Counted from the first letter of the stretch, positions 39,945 to 49,100 are shown. The stretch is 64,000 nucleotides of DNA from an uncultured Pseudomonas sp. (GCF_943846705.1 NZ_OX044366.1:1488001-1552000), one strand, 5' to 3'. Notes: generated by a model from the letters alone, not told the origin. Made by a program: numbers and translations.

Positions 39945-41561
39945 GTGGCCCATCCCGCCCAGCGTCGCTGGTACCCCATCGCCTTTGCCGTTGCCTTGCT
40001 GGTGCTGTTGCCATTGAGCGTGCTGCTGTTCAGCTGGCATGAAATCGACCAGAAAATCTGGGCGCACCTGTGGCAAACCCAGCTGCCGCGCTTGCTCGGC
40101 AATACCCTGATGCTGGTGATGGGCGTTGCCGTTGGGGTGACGTTGCTGGGGGTCAGCCTGGCTTGGCTCACCAGCCTGTGCGAGTTTCCCGGGCGGCGCT
40201 GGCTGGATTGGGCGCTGATGCTGCCGTTTGCCATTCCTGCTTATGTATTGGCGTTTGTGTTTGTCGGCTTACTGGATTTCTCCGGGCCGCTGCAAAGCCT
40301 GCTGCGTGAGTGGTTCGGCAGTGGCGTGCGCTTCCCCCGAGTGCGCTCCACTGGCGGGGTGATCATCGTCCTGGTGCTGGTGTTCTATCCCTACGTTTAC
40401 CTGTTGGCGCGTAATGCCTTCCTGGCTCAGGGCAAGGGCTTGATGGAAGCTGCGCGGGTGCTTGGATTGAGCCCCTGGCGAGCCTTCTGGCGCGTTGCTC
40501 TGCCGATGGCGCGTCCCGCCATTGGCGCGGGCCTGGCATTGTCAATCATGGAAACCCTGGCGGATTTCGGAGCGGTCTCGGTGTTCAATTTCGACACCTT
40601 TACCACCGCTATCTACAAGACCTGGTACGGCTTTTACAGCCTGACCAGCGCCACCCAACTGGCCAGCCTGCTGCTGCTGGCGGTGATGCTGGTGCTGTAT
40701 GGCGAGCGCCGCGCCCGTGGTGCGGTACGCCCGGTGAATGAGCGGCCACGCGGCAAGGCGCTGTATCACCTGCGCGGTGGCAAGGCCTTTGCGGCCAGCG
40801 CCTGGTGCGGTTTGGTGTTCGCCTGCGGCTTCGTTATTCCGGTGCTGCAGTTGCTGGTGTGGTTCTGGCAGCGCGGGCGTTTCGATCTGGATGAACGTTA
40901 CAGCGCGTTGATCCTGCATACCCTCTATCTAGGCGCACTCGCGGCATTGATCACCGTCAGCGTGGCGCTGCTGCTGGCCTTTGCCCGTCGCCTGGCACCA
41001 ACCCGGCTGATGCGCTCAACCGTTGGTTTGGCCAACCTCGGCTACGCCTTGCCCGGTTCGATGCTGGCGGTGGCGATCATGCTGGCGTTCAGTTACCTGG
41101 ATCGCGAACTGGTGATCCCGTTGTCCAGCTGGTTCGGCGGCGCCGGTAAGCCGGTGTTGCTGGGCAGCCTCTCGGCGCTGCTCCTGGCCTACTTGATTCG
41201 CTTCATGGCGGTGGCCTATGGGCCGCTGGAAAACAGCCTGGCACGCATTCGTCCGTCGCTGCCGGAGGCCTCGCGTAGCCTGGGGGTTGGTGGTGTCGGG
41301 CTGTTCTTCAAGGTGTACCTGCCCTTGCTGGTGCCGGGCGCGTTGTCGGCGGCGTTGTTGGTGTTCGTCGATGTGCTCAAGGAGATGCCTGCCACCCTGC
41401 TGATGCGGCCCTTTGGCTGGGACACGCTGTCGGTACGGGTGTTTGAAATGACCAGTGAAGGCGAGTGGGCGCGTGCCGCGCTGCCGGCCCTGACCCTGGT
41501 CATGGTGGGCCTGTTGCCGGTGATTTTGCTGATCCGTCGTTCGGCGCGCCGCCTGGGCTAA
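39945..41561 (+). CDS. Ferric-iron ABC transporter permease (FbpB/HitB type)
   Basis: The GTG start at 39945 (GAGGA six bases upstream) gives a protein of 538 residues, the usual length for the fused two-part iron permeases; the frame upstream is not conserved. There are about 12 membrane segments in two halves, each with a binding-protein-dependent transport motif: EAARVLGLSPWRAFWRVALP near residue 170, and EASRSLGVGGVGLFFKVYLPLLVPG near 445. These are the EAA loops that contact the ATPase. No ATPase gene is present in the window, so it must be encoded elsewhere. It works with the binding protein gene upstream. Confidence 0.92.
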   Translation: MAHPAQRRWYPIAFAVALLVLLPLSVLLFSWHEIDQKIWAHLWQTQLPRLLGNTLMLVMGVAVGVTLLGVSLAWLTSLCEFPGRRWLDWALMLPFAIPAYVLAFVFVGLLDFSGPLQSLLREWFGSGVRFPRVRSTGGVIIVLVLVFYPYVYLLARNAFLAQGKGLMEAARVLGLSPWRAFWRVALPMARPAIGAGLALSIMETLADFGAVSVFNFDTFTTAIYKTWYGFYSLTSATQLASLLLLAVMLVLYGERRARGAVRPVNERPRGKALYHLRGGKAFAASAWCGLVFACGFVIPVLQLLVWFWQRGRFDLDERYSALILHTLYLGALAALITVSVALLLAFARRLAPTRLMRSTVGLANLGYALPGSMLAVAIMLAFSYLDRELVIPLSSWFGGAGKPVLLGSLSALLLAYLIRFMAVAYGPLENSLARIRPSLPEASRSLGVGGVGLFFKVYLPLLVPGALSAALLVFVDVLKEMPATLLMRPFGWDTLSVRVFEMTSEGEWARAALPALTLVMVGLLPVILLIRRSARRLG

Positions 41562-41583
41562 CGCGCCCGGCCGCCGGGTCGGG

Positions 41584-41612
41584 ATGACCGGCCTCGGCGT
41601 TGCGGCTACAAT
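41584..41612 (+). promoter_or_regulatory. Promoter-like sequence upstream of gcvT
   Basis: ATGACC and TACAAT are separated by 17 bases, and the -10 has a GC-rich discriminator. It lies about 107 bases before gcvT, just after the permease stop. No glycine riboswitch was found in the leader. Confidence 0.4.
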
Positions 41613-41718
41613 GCGCGCCATTCGCAGCGGCCCAGCCTTATTTTGCCTGCGCCTGTGCCCAATTCATCGGGCTTCAGCCGGGTTGCCGCTGCACTGCCCA
41701 GCCCGCAAGGAGAGACTT

Positions 41719-42801
41719 ATGGGACAGCGCACACCGCTCTACGACTTGCACCTCGCGTTGGGTGCCAAGATGGTTGATTTCGGCGGTTGGGACATGCCGT
41801 TGCACTATGGCTCGCAGGTCGAGGAGCACCACGAGGTGCGCCGCGATTGTGGGGTTTTCGATGTGTCGCACATGACCGTGGTGGATGTCACTGGCAGCCA
41901 GGCGAAGGCCTACCTGCAACACCTGCTGGCCAACGATATCGAGCGCCTGCAAAGCATCGGCAAGGCCCTCTACAGCGCCATGCTCAATGAGCAGGGCGGG
42001 GTGATGGATGATCTGATCGTCTACCTGATGGACTTCGGTTACCGCGTGGTGGCCAACGCCTCGACCCGTGACAAGGACCTGGCCTGGATGCGCCTGCACA
42101 GCGTCGGCTTTGATGTGCAGCTGCAAGAGCGAAGCGAGTTGGCCATGCTGGCTATTCAGGGCCCGCATGCGCGGAGCAAGACCGCCGAGCTGGTCAACGC
42201 GTCCCGTGCCAGCCTGATCCAAAGCCTCAAACCCTTCGAGGGTCAGCCGGATGGTGACTGGTTTATCGCCCGCACCGGTTACACCGGCGAAGACGGTCTG
42301 GAAATCATCTTGCCAGCCGGTGAGGTGGTGGCCTTCCTCAATGACTTGGTGGGGGCCGGTATTTCGCCCATTGGCCTTGGCGCACGCGATACCTTGCGTC
42401 TGGAGGCCGGGCTTAATCTGTATGGCCAGGACATGGATGAGAGCGTCACCCCGTTGGTCGCCAACATAGGCTGGAGCATCGCCTTGGAGCCGGCCAGCCG
42501 CGAGTTTATCGGTCGCCGCGCTGTGCAGAAGCAGCAGGCTGAGGGCGTGAGTGCCAAGCTGGTAGGCTTGGTGCTGGAAGAGCGCGGTGTGCTGCGTGCG
42601 CATCAGGTGGTACGCGTCGAAGGGGTGGGTGAGGGGGAGATCACCAGCGGCAGTTTTTCCCCAACCCTGGGTAAATCGATTGCCCTGGCGCGGGTGCCGG
42701 CGGCGACCAGTGAGCGTGCCGAGGTGGAAATTCGCGGCAAGTGGTACCCGGTGCGCGTGGTAAAACCGACCTTTGTGCGTAACGGTAAAGCGCTGATTTA
42801 A
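41719..42801 (+). CDS. gcvT: GcvT, aminomethyltransferase of the glycine cleavage system
   Basis: The start at 41719 follows AAGGAG at eight bases; the longer frame upstream is not conserved. The 360-residue T-protein uses tetrahydrofolate to release ammonia from the lipoyl-bound aminomethyl group. Signature segments include MVDFGGWDMPLHYGSQVEEHHEVR near residue 18, GVFDVSHM, and RTGYTGEDGLEI near 195, and the C-terminal region ends PTFVRNGKAL. Its partner gcvH follows, but gcvP does not. Confidence 0.95.
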   Translation: MGQRTPLYDLHLALGAKMVDFGGWDMPLHYGSQVEEHHEVRRDCGVFDVSHMTVVDVTGSQAKAYLQHLLANDIERLQSIGKALYSAMLNEQGGVMDDLIVYLMDFGYRVVANASTRDKDLAWMRLHSVGFDVQLQERSELAMLAIQGPHARSKTAELVNASRASLIQSLKPFEGQPDGDWFIARTGYTGEDGLEIILPAGEVVAFLNDLVGAGISPIGLGARDTLRLEAGLNLYGQDMDESVTPLVANIGWSIALEPASREFIGRRAVQKQQAEGVSAKLVGLVLEERGVLRAHQVVRVEGVGEGEITSGSFSPTLGKSIALARVPAATSERAEVEIRGKWYPVRVVKPTFVRNGKALI

Positions 42802-42900
42802 GCCCTGATCTGGCCAAGGATGGTGCAGCGTGTTCGTTTCCCTACGAATCGCTCGTTTTATAGACTTTCTTTCGGTATGGCCAAGGCCTGCTAAATTTCC

Positions 42901-42922
42901 ATGACGGCGCGGTCGCCGTCAT
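42901..42922 (+). promoter_or_regulatory. Perfect 9-bp hairpin in the gcvH leader
   Basis: ATGACGGCG pairs with CGCCGTCAT across a four-base loop, 20 bases upstream of gcvH. It has no T-run. It may influence gcvH translation or stability. Confidence 0.45.
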
Positions 42923-42941
42923 GCCAGATGAGGAACGACAC

Positions 42942-43331
42942 ATGAGCAATATCCCCGCCGATCTGCGTTATGCCGCTAGCCACGAGTGGGCGCGTCTGGA
43001 AGCCGATGGTAGCGTTACCGTTGGTATTTCCGACCACGCCCAGGAAGCACTGGGCGATGTGGTGTTTATCGAACTGCCCGACGTTGGCAAAACACTGAAT
43101 GCCGGTCAAGAAGCGGGTGTGGTGGAGTCGGTCAAGGCCGCTTCGGACATCTACGCGCCGATCTCCGGTGAAGTGATTGCGATCAACGAGGGCCTGGCCG
43201 ACAGCCCGGAAAGCGTCAACAGCGATCCGTACGGCAGCTGGTTCTTCAAGCTCAAGCCAAGCGACGCCAGCGAGCTGGACAAGCTGCTCGATGCGGCCAC
43301 CTACAAGGCCAGCGCTGACAGCGATGCCTAA
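42942..43331 (+). CDS. gcvH: GcvH, lipoyl carrier protein of the glycine cleavage system
   Basis: The 129-residue protein is a full-length H-protein. The lysine that carries lipoic acid is K65 in VVESVKAASDI. The start at 42942 has AGGAACG upstream and gives MSNIPADLRYAASHEW; seven extra residues upstream are not needed. It shuttles aminomethyl groups between the P-, T- and L-proteins. It ends in a strong terminator, so no gcvP is co-transcribed. Confidence 0.95.
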   Translation: MSNIPADLRYAASHEWARLEADGSVTVGISDHAQEALGDVVFIELPDVGKTLNAGQEAGVVESVKAASDIYAPISGEVIAINEGLADSPESVNSDPYGSWFFKLKPSDASELDKLLDAATYKASADSDA

Positions 43332-43343
43332 GGTTTAGCGCTA

Positions 43344-43378
43344 AACAACAAAGCCCCGCAATGCGGGGCTTTGTTGTT
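43344..43378. terminator. Bidirectional rho-independent terminator
   Basis: AACAACAAAGCCCCGC pairs perfectly with its 16-base complement over an AAT loop, with T-rich and A-rich ends. It serves gcvH and the converging nfeD gene. Confidence 0.9.
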
Positions 43379-43392
43379 TACAGGGCTGTGTG

Positions 43393-43848
43393 TCAGTCCT
43401 GTTGCACGGCTTCAACCTGCAGCAGCACGCCATTCTGGCCGACTACGCGCACCGGCGTACCCGCCGGGAGGTCGCTGCCGATCACCAGCCATAAGCTGTC
43501 GCCGGCTTTGATCTTGCCGCGCCCGCCGTTGATCGGCTCATGCAGCGCGAAGGTGCGGCCGACCAGTTCGCTGCCGCGCTGGTTCAGCCCTGGCTGGTCA
43601 GATGGTTTCGCCGCGCTGCGCTGGCGTTGCCACCAGAACACCGCCGTCAATACCGAGAGCAGGCCGAACAGGATGAACTGCGCAGCCCAAGGCAGCGCGG
43701 GGAAGATAAACGTCAGCAGGCCGACGCTGGCGGCCGCCAGGCCGATCCACAGCAGGTAACCGCCCGCGCCAAACACTTCGAGAATCAGCAGCAGGGTGCC
43801 GAAGGCCAGCCAGTTCCAGTACGACAGGTGCTGTAAGAAGTCCCACAT
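43393..43848 (-). CDS. NfeD-family membrane protein (short type)
   Basis: The 151-residue protein has three hydrophobic segments (about residues 12-32, 34-55, 55-72) and a C-terminal OB-fold domain beginning near 85 (GSELVGRTFALHEPINGGRGKIKAGDSLWLV). This is the YbbK/short NfeD group, which interacts with stomatin-like proteins in membrane quality control. The gene lies three bases after the qmcA-like gene, forming the standard pair. Confidence 0.9.
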   Translation of the reverse strand: MWDFLQHLSYWNWLAFGTLLLILEVFGAGGYLLWIGLAAASVGLLTFIFPALPWAAQFILFGLLSVLTAVFWWQRQRSAAKPSDQPGLNQRGSELVGRTFALHEPINGGRGKIKAGDSLWLVIGSDLPAGTPVRVVGQNGVLLQVEAVQQD

Positions 43849-43851
43849 GGC

Positions 43852-44772
43852 TTAACCCTTGTGCTCGCCGAAGGTGGCTTTGACGATTTCACCAATGCCG
43901 CCCACCGCGCCGATGACCTGGCTGGCCTCCAGCGGCATGAGGATCACTTTGCTGTTGTTGGCGCTGGCCAGCTGGCCGAGGGTTTCGATGTATTTCTGCG
44001 CGACGAAGTAGTTGACCGCCTGCACGTTACCGCTGGCGATGGCATCGGAGACCATGCGTGTGGCTTCCGCTTCCGCCTGAGCTGCGCGCTCGCGGGCTTC
44101 GGCTTCGAGGAACGCCGCCTGGCGCTGGCCTTCGGCCTTGAGGATATCGCCCTGCTTTTGTCCTTCGGCGGTGAGGATGGCCGCTTGGCGCATGCCTTCG
44201 GCTTCGAGAATCTGCGCGCGCTTGATCCGTTCGGCTTTCATCTGTCCGGACATGGCGGCCATCAGGTCGGCGGGCGGGCTGATGTCCTTGATCTCGATAC
44301 GGGTGATCTTGATGCCCCAGGGCGCGGTGGCCTCGTCGACGGTGCGCAGCAGCTTTTCGTTGATCGCATCGCGCTGGCCGAGCATGGCGTCCAGCTCCAT
44401 GGAGCCGAGCACGGTGCGGATATTGGTCATCACCAGGTTACGGATGGCGTGTTCGAGGTTGTTCACCTCATAGGCGGCCTGGGCGGCATTGATAATCTGG
44501 AAGAAGCAAATGGCGTCGATTTCTACTGTGGCGTTATCGGCGGTGATCACTTCCTGTGCCGGAATATCCAGCACGTTTTCCATCACGTTGAGTTTGCGGC
44601 CAATCTTGTCCATCACCGGCACGATGATGTTCAGGCCCGGCTTGAGGGTGTTGGTGTAGCGGCCGAAGCGCTCGACTGTCCATTCAGAGCCCTGCGGCAC
44701 GACTTTGAAGCCCATAAAGACGATGGCGACGGCGAGGCCGACAAACAGAAAAATGACGCTGCCGATTTCCAT
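43852..44772 (-). CDS. SPFH-domain stomatin-like protein (QmcA/paraslipin)
   Basis: The 306-residue protein has one membrane segment near the N terminus (residues 5-25) followed by the SPFH/band 7 domain (VPQGSEWTVERFGRYTNTLKPGLNIIVPVMDKIGRKLNVME). A helical alanine/glutamate-rich region (QAAILTAEGQKQGDILKAEGQRQAAFLEAEARERAAQAEAEATRM) follows. It should oligomerise into membrane microdomains and act with the NfeD protein encoded downstream. Confidence 0.93.
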   Translation of the reverse strand: MEIGSVIFLFVGLAVAIVFMGFKVVPQGSEWTVERFGRYTNTLKPGLNIIVPVMDKIGRKLNVMENVLDIPAQEVITADNATVEIDAICFFQIINAAQAAYEVNNLEHAIRNLVMTNIRTVLGSMELDAMLGQRDAINEKLLRTVDEATAPWGIKITRIEIKDISPPADLMAAMSGQMKAERIKRAQILEAEGMRQAAILTAEGQKQGDILKAEGQRQAAFLEAEARERAAQAEAEATRMVSDAIASGNVQAVNYFVAQKYIETLGQLASANNSKVILMPLEASQVIGAVGGIGEIVKATFGEHKG

Positions 44773-44887
44773 GTGGTGTAGCTCCTTGTTGAGTGATGTT
44801 TGCTGATGGCTTATCTAAGCACAGTTGCTGTGGGTACGGCTGTCGATGGTGTTGCAAGGTGCGCGAGGCAGCAGCCGCATCTGTTGA

Positions 44888-46474
44888 TCAGGGCACAGGC
44901 TGAGCCAGTGCGTGGATCAAACGGGCGTCGTGGGCATAGATATCCGGGTAGTAGCGCAGCGTGCCATCGAGGCCGGCTTCGACTGTCCAGTAAGCAATCA
45001 GCAGTGGCGCGGGATTTTGCAGGCGGTATTGCTGGGTGTCGCCGCTGGCGATGCGCGTTTGTACATGCTCCAGTTCCTCTGGCGAGAGAAGCCAGGCGAG
45101 CAAGGTGTCGACGGCCTCGATCCGCACGCAGCCGGAGCTGAAGGCGCGCGGGGCCTTGCTGAAGAGTCGTTGGCTGGGCGTGTCATGCAAGTACACCGAG
45201 AACGGATTGGCGAAGCGCAGCGCGACCCGGCCAAGCGGGTTGTGGCTGCCAGCCGACTGGCGCAGGAGGATCGCACCGGGCCGGTCCCAATCGATGCTCT
45301 GCGGGTCGAGCAGGTTGCCGTCATAGTCGAGCACGCTCATTTGGTGGCGTTCCAGGTAGCCGATGTCCTCACGAATGGCCGGTAGCTTGTCTTCGCGCAG
45401 GATGGTGGGCGGCACGGTCCAAGTCGGGTTAAGGGTCAGTCGCGCAATGCGCGAGGCGAGTAACGGCGTTTGCCGCTCGGCCCGCCCGACCTGTGTGCGG
45501 GTGCGCCAGAGCACCTGGTTATTGCGCACCACCTGCAGTTCAGCCGCGGCGATATTGATCATCACGGCGGCGTTGCGCATGTCATCGGCGAGCCAGCGCA
45601 GGCGCTCCAGATTGGCGCGCAGTTGCTCGCGGCGCATCAGGGCGCTGATGTTCAGTTCAGTAAGGCTGGCGGGGCCGAGAATGCCGTCTGGGTTGAGGCC
45701 GTGGTCGCGCTGGAAGTCCGCCAGGGCAGCCTGGGTGGCCAGATCGTAGGCATCGCCCAGCGCTCCATCCTCTGCTGCCAGATAGCCTTGGGCGAGCAGG
45801 CGTGCGCGCAGTGCCGGCAGCCGCGCATCCTGGCTACCAGGCTTGAGCAGTGGGCCGCTGGTTAGCGTTGGCCATGGGCTTAGCGGTTGCAGGCGTTGTT
45901 GCGCATAGGCGCTGCGCAGCTGCTGGTATTGCACGGTGGTCGGCCGTGCGCTGGCAAAGGCCGCTGCCGGCGTGTGCAGGTGCTGCAGGGCCAGCGACAG
46001 GGTTGCCTGTTGCGGGTCTTGAACGGTGTGCCCAGGCGCATGCCACAGAGGTTCCCAGTGCTGTTGCAATAAACGTCCGCGCCGCAGGTGCAGCAGGGCC
46101 TGCAGGTAACTGTGACTGGTCAACAGCTCTGCGCAGTCGCGCTGCTCGGCGCTTTGGCCTGTTGTGGGGGTGGGCAGTACATAGTCGCTGGGTTGCAGCC
46201 CGTCATCGGCCAACTGAGCCAGTTGTTCGCGTAATTGCAGCCGTAGTTCAGTGCTTTGCCAGGCGGGTTGACCCTCGCGTTGAGCATAAAAAGCCTGCAA
46301 CAGGTGCAGTGCTTGCTCGTCTAGGCTGGTTGCTAACGCGCTGCAGTACTGCGTCAGCTGAGTCAATACTGGGCGCAGGTCGCTGCCGGTGGCGAAAGGC
46401 GCAGTGGAGGCATTCGCGACCAGTGGCAGGGTGAGCAGGGCAGCGCTCAGGTAAAGTGTGCGTTTTTTGAACAA
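44888..46474 (-). CDS. L,D-transpeptidase (YcbB/LdtD type)
   Basis: The start is a TTG at 46474, with GGAG seven bases upstream. It gives a proper signal peptide beginning MFKKRTLYLSAALLTLPLVA; an ATG 60 bases further upstream gives a non-conserved extension. The 528-residue protein has an N-terminal domain, a peptidoglycan-binding helical domain (LAAEDGALGDAYDLATQAALADFQRDHGLNPDGILGPAS, about residues 230-270) and the YkuD catalytic domain with HDTPSQRLF and SSGCVRIE, the active-site cysteine being near residue 448. It makes 3-3 cross-links in peptidoglycan and resists beta-lactams. Confidence 0.85.
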   Translation of the reverse strand: MFKKRTLYLSAALLTLPLVANASTAPFATGSDLRPVLTQLTQYCSALATSLDEQALHLLQAFYAQREGQPAWQSTELRLQLREQLAQLADDGLQPSDYVLPTPTTGQSAEQRDCAELLTSHSYLQALLHLRRGRLLQQHWEPLWHAPGHTVQDPQQATLSLALQHLHTPAAAFASARPTTVQYQQLRSAYAQQRLQPLSPWPTLTSGPLLKPGSQDARLPALRARLLAQGYLAAEDGALGDAYDLATQAALADFQRDHGLNPDGILGPASLTELNISALMRREQLRANLERLRWLADDMRNAAVMINIAAAELQVVRNNQVLWRTRTQVGRAERQTPLLASRIARLTLNPTWTVPPTILREDKLPAIREDIGYLERHQMSVLDYDGNLLDPQSIDWDRPGAILLRQSAGSHNPLGRVALRFANPFSVYLHDTPSQRLFSKAPRAFSSGCVRIEAVDTLLAWLLSPEELEHVQTRIASGDTQQYRLQNPAPLLIAYWTVEAGLDGTLRYYPDIYAHDARLIHALAQPVP

Positions 46475-46580
46475 TCTACTGCTCCAGTCCTTGGCCTCAG
46501 TGCGAGTTAGTCGTAGCCAGTATAGGCTCGACATGACTGGATCTTGTTACAGGACTAAGCGCCTCGAGGTATTTACCCAT

Positions 46581-47300
46581 ATGTTTGGACGTATTGGCAG
46601 GTTCTGCCTGATCGGCTTTTGGCTTGTTTGTATGCCGTTATCGGCAATGGCGGCAGCGCCGGATGGCCAGCTCAGGGAGCTGGCGCGGATAGCCCCTGGG
46701 CTCAATCAGCAGGCGCTGAAGCATGCCCTGGCGGCGATGCAGTGCGCGGTTAATCATGGTGCTGAACCCGCTCGCCGCCTGGCGGTAATCGATTATTCGC
46801 GGCCCTCCACCGAGCGCCGCCTGTGGATCTTCGACCTGCAGCGCAAGAGCTTAGTGTTGCGTGACTTTGTCGCCCACGGGCGTCAGTCGGGGGAGAACTT
46901 CGCCGAGAGTTTCTCCAATCGCCTGGGGAGTAACCAGAGCAGTCTCGGTCTGTTTCGTACCGCCGAAAGCTACCGTGGTAAACATGGCTATTCGCTGCGC
47001 ATGGATGGCTTGGAGCCGGGGCTGAATGACCTGGCCCGCGAGCGCGCCATCGTCATTCACGGCGCGGCCTATGTCAGCCCGCGACTGGTGCAGAGCCAGG
47101 GGCGCATCGGCCGTAGCCTGGGTTGCCCGGCAGTGCGCCCGGAGGTGGCGCGGATGGTGGTTGATCAGCTCAAGGGCGGGCAGTTTCTGTTTGCCTGGCA
47201 CTCCAATCAACGCTGGCTACAAGGCTCGGCTTATCTGGATTGCAAACCGCAGCGCGTGGCCAGCAGCCAGGCCCACCAGCAGCCTTTGCCACGCAGCTGA
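46581..47300 (+). CDS. Murein L,D-transpeptidase catalytic-domain protein (YkuD-like)
   Basis: The 239-residue protein starts at 46581 with a signal peptide (MFGRIGRFCLIGFWLVCMPL, ending SAMAAAP). The C-terminal region carries HGAAYVSP and GRSLGCPAVRPEVARMV, the histidine-cysteine active site of the family, and GSNQSSLGLFRTAESYRG. It probably modifies or anchors peptidoglycan. It is transcribed away from the LdtD-like gene, so two different transpeptidases share the 106-base intergenic region. Confidence 0.85.
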   Translation: MFGRIGRFCLIGFWLVCMPLSAMAAAPDGQLRELARIAPGLNQQALKHALAAMQCAVNHGAEPARRLAVIDYSRPSTERRLWIFDLQRKSLVLRDFVAHGRQSGENFAESFSNRLGSNQSSLGLFRTAESYRGKHGYSLRMDGLEPGLNDLARERAIVIHGAAYVSPRLVQSQGRIGRSLGCPAVRPEVARMVVDQLKGGQFLFAWHSNQRWLQGSAYLDCKPQRVASSQAHQQPLPRS

Positions 47301-47315
47301 AACTCGCGGCTAAGA

Positions 47316-49100
47316 CTATTTCTGTTCACTCTGCGGGGTAACCCGCAGCACTTCCTCGATGGTGGTGAGGCCCGCAGCGACCTTCTGCGCGCCGGATAAG
47401 CGCAAGCTGCGCATGCCCTCCTTGAACGCATGCCGGCGCAGGGCCACCAGGTCGGTGTCGGCGCTGATCAGCGGCTTCATCGCATCATTGATCAGCATGA
47501 TTTCATACACACCCGCGCGCCCGCGATAGCCGGTATCGCGGCACTCCAGGCAACCGACAGCGCTACACGCCTGAGTCGGCAGCGGCGCGTTCCAGGGTTT
47601 GGTCAGGCTCTGCCAGTCGTCCTCATTCAGCGCCTGTGACGTTTTGCAGTGCGGGCACAGGGTGCGTACCAAACGCTGCGCCATAACGCCGAGCAGGGTG
47701 GCTTTGAGCAGGTAGTGCGGGACACCCAGCTCGAGCAGGCGGGTGATGGCGCTGGGGGCGTCGTTGGTGTGCAGGGTCGACAGCACCAAGTGCCCGGTCA
47801 GCGCCGCCTGGATCGCCATTTCGGCGGTTTCCAGGTCGCGGATTTCGCCGACCATGATGATGTCCGGGTCCTGACGCATCAGAGCGCGCACGCCACTGGC
47901 GAAGGTCAGGTCGATATTGTGTTGCACCTGCATCTGGTTGAAGGCCCCTTCGATCATCTCGATGGGGTCCTCGATGGTGCAGACGTTGACCTCTTGAGTC
48001 GCCAACTGCTTGAGCGTGGTGTACAGCGTGGTGGTCTTGCCCGAGCCGGTGGGGCCGGTGACCAGGATGATGCCGTTGGGCTGCGCCGTCATGCCTTGCC
48101 AGCGTTTCAGGTCATCGGCGGAGAAACCCAGCTGATCGAAGCTTTTCAGCAACACTTCCGGGTCGAAAATCCGCATCACCATCTTTTCGCCGAAGGCCGT
48201 CGGCATGGTCGACAGGCGCAGTTCAACTTCGCCGCCATCCGGGATCTTGGTTTTGACCCGGCCGTCCTGGGGTTTGCGTTTTTCCGCGACGTTCATCCTC
48301 CCGAGGCTTTTCAGGCGGCTGACGATGGCCATGGTCACCTGGGGCGGGAATTGATAGACGGTGTGTAGCACCCCGTCGATGCGGAAGCGCACGCTGCCCT
48401 GTTCGCGGCGCGGTTCGATATGGATGTCACTGGCGCGCTGGGTGAAGGCGTACTGGAACAACCAGTCGACGATATTGACGATGTGCGCGTCGTTGGCGTC
48501 GGGCTCTTGGTCTTGCGCACCGAGGTTGAGCAGTTGCTCGAAGTTGCCGATGCCGCTGATCTTGCTGTCACCTGCCGACGCGCCACTGACCGATTTGGCC
48601 AGGCGGTAAAACTCCACAGTAAAGCGCTGGATATCTGTCGGACTGGCCATCACCCGTTTGATCGGGCGCTTGAGTACATGGGTCAGGTTGGCTTCCCAGC
48701 TGGTAACCAACGGCTCGCTGCTGGCGATGGTCACGCTGTCGTTGTCCACCGCCACGGCGAGAATTTTGTGGCGTTGGGCGAAGGCGTAAGACATCAGCGG
48801 GGTGATAGCGGCGACATCGATCTTCAGCGGGTCGATACGCAAGAAGGGTTGCCCGCATTGTTCTGCCAGCCAGCTGGTCAGGCCTTCCAGCTCGAGCTTC
48901 TTGCCCGGATGCTTGAGGTCATCGAGCTGCTGCGCCGCAATAAACTCCAGCGGATGTTGCTGATTGCTGACGGCGCTGCGGCGGATCGCCAGGCACTGTT
49001 CGGCATTGTCCTGGTCAGTCCGGCCCTGGGCGACCAGTTCGCGCAGCAGGTCGGCGAGTTCCAGTTGGCGATCATGGCTGGACGAGACGAATGCGGACAT
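47316..49100 (-). CDS. GspE/PilB-family secretion ATPase, orphan
   Basis: The start at 49100 (GGGAG five bases upstream) is preferred to a TTG 15 bases earlier. The 594-residue protein has an N-terminal GspE domain (about residues 1-160), then the ATPase core with Walker A GPTGSGKT near 355, Asp box and Walker B (QDPDIIMVGEIRDLETAEMA), and His box, and four cysteines of the C-terminal zinc motif (CPHC at about 497 and CLEC near 537). It is a motor for a type IV pilus or type II secretion machine, but no partner genes lie nearby. I recall an equivalent solitary ATPase in P. aeruginosa at PA5210. Confidence 0.88.
   Translation of the reverse strand: MSAFVSSSHDRQLELADLLRELVAQGRTDQDNAEQCLAIRRSAVSNQQHPLEFIAAQQLDDLKHPGKKLELEGLTSWLAEQCGQPFLRIDPLKIDVAAITPLMSYAFAQRHKILAVAVDNDSVTIASSEPLVTSWEANLTHVLKRPIKRVMASPTDIQRFTVEFYRLAKSVSGASAGDSKISGIGNFEQLLNLGAQDQEPDANDAHIVNIVDWLFQYAFTQRASDIHIEPRREQGSVRFRIDGVLHTVYQFPPQVTMAIVSRLKSLGRMNVAEKRKPQDGRVKTKIPDGGEVELRLSTMPTAFGEKMVMRIFDPEVLLKSFDQLGFSADDLKRWQGMTAQPNGIILVTGPTGSGKTTTLYTTLKQLATQEVNVCTIEDPIEMIEGAFNQMQVQHNIDLTFASGVRALMRQDPDIIMVGEIRDLETAEMAIQAALTGHLVLSTLHTNDAPSAITRLLELGVPHYLLKATLLGVMAQRLVRTLCPHCKTSQALNEDDWQSLTKPWNAPLPTQACSAVGCLECRDTGYRGRAGVYEIMLINDAMKPLISADTDLVALRRHAFKEGMRSLRLSGAQKVAAGLTTIEEVLRVTPQSEQK

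Noticed and set aside
41562..41718. A glycine riboswitch upstream of gcvT
   Set aside because: The leader does not show the paired glycine-binding cores, and the strand contains only a promoter-like sequence and a normal ribosome site.
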